DNA of 15,547 nt from NCBI GenBank assembly GCA_003519585.1, contig DOWL01000216.1:1896-17442 (forward strand). Reading direction: 5' to 3'. The position numbers and the translations under genes are program-made. This document shows, in pieces, positions 13,739 to 15,547 of the stretch (positions within the stretch are counted from its first letter, which is position 1; every line of letters starts with the position of its first letter). Origin of the DNA: Nocardioides sp. (GTDB lineage Bacteria > Actinomycetota > Actinomycetes > Propionibacteriales > Nocardioidaceae). Below the pieces are notes generated by a model. It was not told the origin of the DNA and ran no database searches. It saw nothing but the letters and a program-made list of their open reading frames with translations.

Positions 13739-14290
13739 TCAGCTCGCTCGGGCGACGCGGCGGGATCGGCCATCCAGATAGCCACGGGTCAGCCGGCCGA
13801 CGGCGTACTCGTAGAGGGCTGCGCCGAGGTTCGCGCCGGCCAGGAAGATCAGGGCGTGGGTCGCATCAACCGAGTCGGTGAGTACCGCGGCCCCGAAGGC
13901 GCCCGCGTAGTAGGGCGCCTCCTTGGCGATCTCCGGAATGACGTAGCCGAGGGCCGAGGCCGCGTACAGGCTGCGCCGGGAGCTCGATCGACGGCGCAAC
14001 AGATCGAAGAGCATCTTGGACAGCGCGTTGGTGCTGGTCCCGGTGTCCTCGAGGAGTCGCCAGTTGGCCCGGAGGTTCACCCGGAGTCCGGCGCCCCAGG
14101 TCACGTAGCTGAGCACCAGCAGAGCGACCACGACTGCGTGCGGTGCCGGCTGCAGGACCTCCGAGGCGGCCAGCGTCACGCCCGCGACGGTGGCGACCGC
14201 GTCGAGCGCCCAGGTCGAGACCAGGGTCGCGACGAGGGTGATGGCCCACCGCGCGGACCAGGCTCGCCAGCCGGGTAGCAGTGTGCTCAT
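13739..14290 (-). CDS. Small multi-pass membrane protein, function unknown
   Basis: 183 residues. Hydrophobic segments at about 14-40, 50-70, 107-120 and 125-166 give four to five membrane helices. Between them is a charged loop (RANWRLLEDTGTSTNALSKMLFDLLRRRSSSRRS, about 74-106) that should be cytoplasmic. The ATG at 14288-14290 is preferred over longer upstream readings because AGGTGAG lies about 4 nt upstream and the frame beyond it crosses the operator and the neighbouring gene. No family is recognised with confidence. It is divergent from a TetR-like gene across a perfect palindrome, so it is probably repressed by that regulator, as is common for efflux or membrane-stress proteins. Confidence 0.78.
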   Translation of the reverse strand: MSTLLPGWRAWSARWAITLVATLVSTWALDAVATVAGVTLAASEVLQPAPHAVVVALLVLSYVTWGAGLRVNLRANWRLLEDTGTSTNALSKMLFDLLRRRSSSRRSLYAASALGYVIPEIAKEAPYYAGAFGAAVLTDSVDATHALIFLAGANLGAALYEYAVGRLTRGYLDGRSRRVARAS

Positions 14291-14307
14291 GGGACTCACC
14301 TGAGTTT

Positions 14308-14326
14308 CGTACGTACGGTACGTACG
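14308..14326. promoter_or_regulatory. Perfect 19-bp palindrome, probable TetR operator
   Basis: CGTACGTACGGTACGTACG has 9-bp arms around one central G, a common form for TetR operators. It lies between the divergent membrane-protein and regulator genes. It covers the -35 region expected for the regulator promoter and a possible minus-strand -10 (TACCGT, 14315-14320), so one dimer could block both. Confidence 0.8.
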
Positions 14327-14332
14327 TTCCTC

Positions 14333-14338
14333 TACGAT
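14333..14338 (+). promoter_or_regulatory. -10 box of the TetR-like gene
   Basis: TACGAT fits TANNNT. Transcription would begin about 7 nt downstream, at or next to the ATG at 14345, which would make that start leaderless. The -35 is weak and inside the operator. Confidence 0.45.
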
Positions 14339-14344
14339 AGGGAG

Positions 14345-15097
14345 ATGCCGCCGATGGGTCAACCAGCTCCGAGGCCGACGCGATCTCGACTGCCGCGGGA
14401 CGAGGCGCGCCAGCGCTATGTCGAGATCGGTGTCCAGGTCGCGCTCGAGCGGATCAGGGCGGACGCCGAGTCTCTGCGGACCGGCTCGGTGGTCATCGGC
14501 CCCTTCGCCAACCTCGACGCCAACGCCGTGGCTGCCCGGGACGGGAAGACCCGTGGGGTGATCGCCAACCTGTTCGGCAGCCAGTCGGCGTTCCAGGCCG
14601 CGACCATGGCGCTGGCGCTGGGTGCCCAGGAGTTGATCGAGGAGATCGAGCACCCGCGCCCGGCGGACTATCCCGATGCCGACGCGTGGGTCGATGCCTT
14701 CTTCGGCGAGCAGTCTGCTCGTGGACCGAGCCACGGCAGCGAGCCCCGCGACTACTACACGTCGCTGTGGACGCTGTGGCTGAGTGCCGTGCCGTACGCC
14801 GTCTGGAGCGACGAGGTCGCCGAGCCGGGACTGGCGGAGACCCGCGACTGGATGTCCGGGATGGTGGCCGTCTTCGCCGAGGCACTCGATCACTTCGACC
14901 TGATCCTCCGGCCGGGCACGAGCCTCGACGACCTCGCCGTCGCCACCGCCGGCCTGGTCGAGGGGCTCTGGCTGACCCAGTGCCAGACCGCGCGCCATCC
15001 GATCGAACCGACCGAACCGATCGCCACCGCGTTGCGACGGTCCGGTCGCATGCTGTGGAACGGCGCGACCCGCCCGCGGGCCGAGGCCGGCTCGTGA
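14345..15097 (+). CDS. TetR-like transcriptional regulator, atypical
   Basis: 250 residues from ATG 14345, or 247 from ATG 14354. The second has AGGGAG 9 nt upstream; the first sits where the TACGAT -10 would start transcription, so a leaderless start there is equally possible. The N-terminus has an HTH-like region: RDEARQRYVEIGVQVALERI, then GPFANLDANAVAARDGKTRGVIANLFGSQSAFQAATM, where AVAARDGKTRGVIANLFGSQ aligns to the two HTH helices and the FGSQ/F turn. The linker between helix 1 and the HTH is longer than usual. The C-terminal domain (YYTSLWTLWLSAVPYAVW, VEGLWLTQCQ) resembles TetR ligand-binding helices. With the palindrome upstream it should be autoregulatory and control the divergent membrane protein. 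Confidence 0.78.
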   Translation: MPPMGQPAPRPTRSRLPRDEARQRYVEIGVQVALERIRADAESLRTGSVVIGPFANLDANAVAARDGKTRGVIANLFGSQSAFQAATMALALGAQELIEEIEHPRPADYPDADAWVDAFFGEQSARGPSHGSEPRDYYTSLWTLWLSAVPYAVWSDEVAEPGLAETRDWMSGMVAVFAEALDHFDLILRPGTSLDDLAVATAGLVEGLWLTQCQTARHPIEPTEPIATALRRSGRMLWNGATRPRAEAGS

Positions 15098-15129
15098 AGC
15101 GAGGCGGTCGCCGGGTCGCCGGCTGACCG

Positions 15130-15367
15130 TCAGGGCAGCACGAACCCGGGGTCGGCGGCGGCCTCGAGGAGCTGGTCGACCGATAGACCGGGATCGAGCG
15201 GACCCGCCAGGTCAGTCGCGAAGTCCTCATCGGGGGTGTAGCGGTCGCGCGCGTCGATGACGACGGGGGTCCCGTCGGCGCGGACGTTGCCCGCTCAGCC
15301 GATCGAGCAGAGGCCGGGGACGCCGGCGGAGACCGCGTAGTCCAGAGTGGACGGCGTGTCCCGGATC
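15130..15367 (-). pseudogene. Coding-like remnant with an in-frame TGA, unidentified
   Basis: On the minus strand the frame ending at TGA 15130-15132 reads GNVRADGTPVVIDARDRY, then TPDEDFATDLAGPLDPGLSV and DQLLEAAADPGFVLP. Nearly every codon ends in G or C, as in true genes here. No ATG, GTG or TTG precedes this in frame: TGA at 15295-15297 interrupts it, and beyond it the same frame goes on as DTPSTLDYAVSAGVPGLCSIG with the same codon style. The upper end runs into the start of lhgO. It looks like the 3' part of a decayed gene, or one with a sequencing error (TGA for a sense codon). The family is not recognised. Confidence 0.4.
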
Positions 15368-15547
15368 GAGCCGCTGCCGCCGTACGACGTCGCGGTGGTC
15401 GGTGCCGGGATCGTCGGTCTGGCGACCGCGTGGCAGTTGCTGCAACGGCGGCCCGGACTTTCGGTGTGCGTGCTGGAGCAGGCGCCGGAGGTTGGCACGG
15501 GGCAGAGCGGGCACAACAGCGGTGTCGTGCACGCCGGGCTCTACTAC
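15347..15547 (+). CDS. lhgO: L-2-hydroxyglutarate oxidase, N-terminal part (cut by window end)
   Basis: 67 codons are present and the frame is open at the edge. After a short leader, YDVAVVGAGIVGLATAWQLL is the FAD-binding Rossmann start (GxGxxG), and VLEQAPEVGTGQSGHNSGVVHAGLYY is the signature of L-2-hydroxyglutarate oxidase/dehydrogenase, where GHNSGV(V/I)HAG follows the FAD-binding glutamate. The enzyme oxidises L-2-hydroxyglutarate to 2-oxoglutarate. The start is GTG at 15347 or 15356; an in-frame TAG at 15338-15340 rules out an earlier one. No good Shine-Dalgarno is seen. The 5' end overlaps the coding-like remnant on the other strand. Confidence 0.88.
   Translation, partial: MDGVSRIEPLPPYDVAVVGAGIVGLATAWQLLQRRPGLSVCVLEQAPEVGTGQSGHNSGVVHAGLYY

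Noticed and set aside
14291..14998. The membrane-protein frame remains open far upstream on the minus strand, giving a reading of more than 400 residues
   Set aside because: The extension is antisense to the TetR-like gene, crosses its operator and has no membrane or family character. ATG 14290 has a good Shine-Dalgarno.
15351..15361. GTGTCCC near the lhgO start as another end of the MITE-like element
   Set aside because: Only about eight bases match and the conserved CGTAAATC that follows in the element is missing.
1..15547. CRISPR arrays, rRNA genes, complete IS elements or prophage genes
   Set aside because: No regularly spaced direct repeats, rRNA motifs, transposase, integrase or phage structural proteins were seen on either strand.

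Overview
The window is high-GC DNA with strong GC preference at third codon positions, many GTG starts and several apparently leaderless genes (a TANNNT- or CANNNT-type -10 box 6-8 nt before the start codon). Together with the gene content (a TIGR03941-type protein beside tadA, a TIGR03086 metal-binding protein, an L-2-hydroxyglutarate oxidase, an I36-like secreted protein) this points to an actinobacterial chromosome, most likely Nocardioides or a close relative in the Propionibacteriales. The genus is inferred from gene style, not from a marker gene.

Left part (1-5180), housekeeping. The end of pntB (transhydrogenase beta subunit) converges on upp (uracil phosphoribosyltransferase) across an array of three adjacent hairpins. 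A secreted GH16-like protein with a non-canonical active-site strand follows on the minus strand. Divergent from it run the TIGR03941 gene and tadA (tRNA A34 deaminase), separated by a 161-bp element with inverted termini that looks like a MITE and abuts the tadA start codon. Next come a secreted Pro/Ser/Thr-tailed protein overlapping a TIGR03086-family protein, then tRNA-Ser(CGA) and a very long terminator-like hairpin.

Middle part (5181-9405), small regulator/enzyme modules. A TetR regulator is divergent from an alpha/beta hydrolase, with two matching operator palindromes 31 bp apart. A MerR/GyrI-like regulator is divergent from a SnoaL-like gene and an SDR oxidoreductase; both divergent promoters have 19-bp spacers holding dyads, and both appear to give leaderless mRNAs. 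Short coding-like debris lies between the hydrolase and the SDR gene.

Right part (9406-15547). A minus-strand operon encodes an I36-like secreted cysteine-containing protein, an ABC ATPase and a MacB/FtsX-type permease. The permease reading frame is broken by one +1 shift near 11,470. A GNAT acetyltransferase follows, then a small membrane protein divergent from an atypical TetR-like regulator, with a perfect 19-bp palindrome between them. The window ends with a coding-like remnant on the minus strand, interrupted by an in-frame TGA, and the start of lhgO.

The most interesting items are the I36-like protein/ABC/FtsX operon with its frameshift, the two MerR-type 19-bp-spacer promoters, the MITE-like insertion in the tadA locus, and the related-looking hairpins after pntB and after tRNA-Ser.
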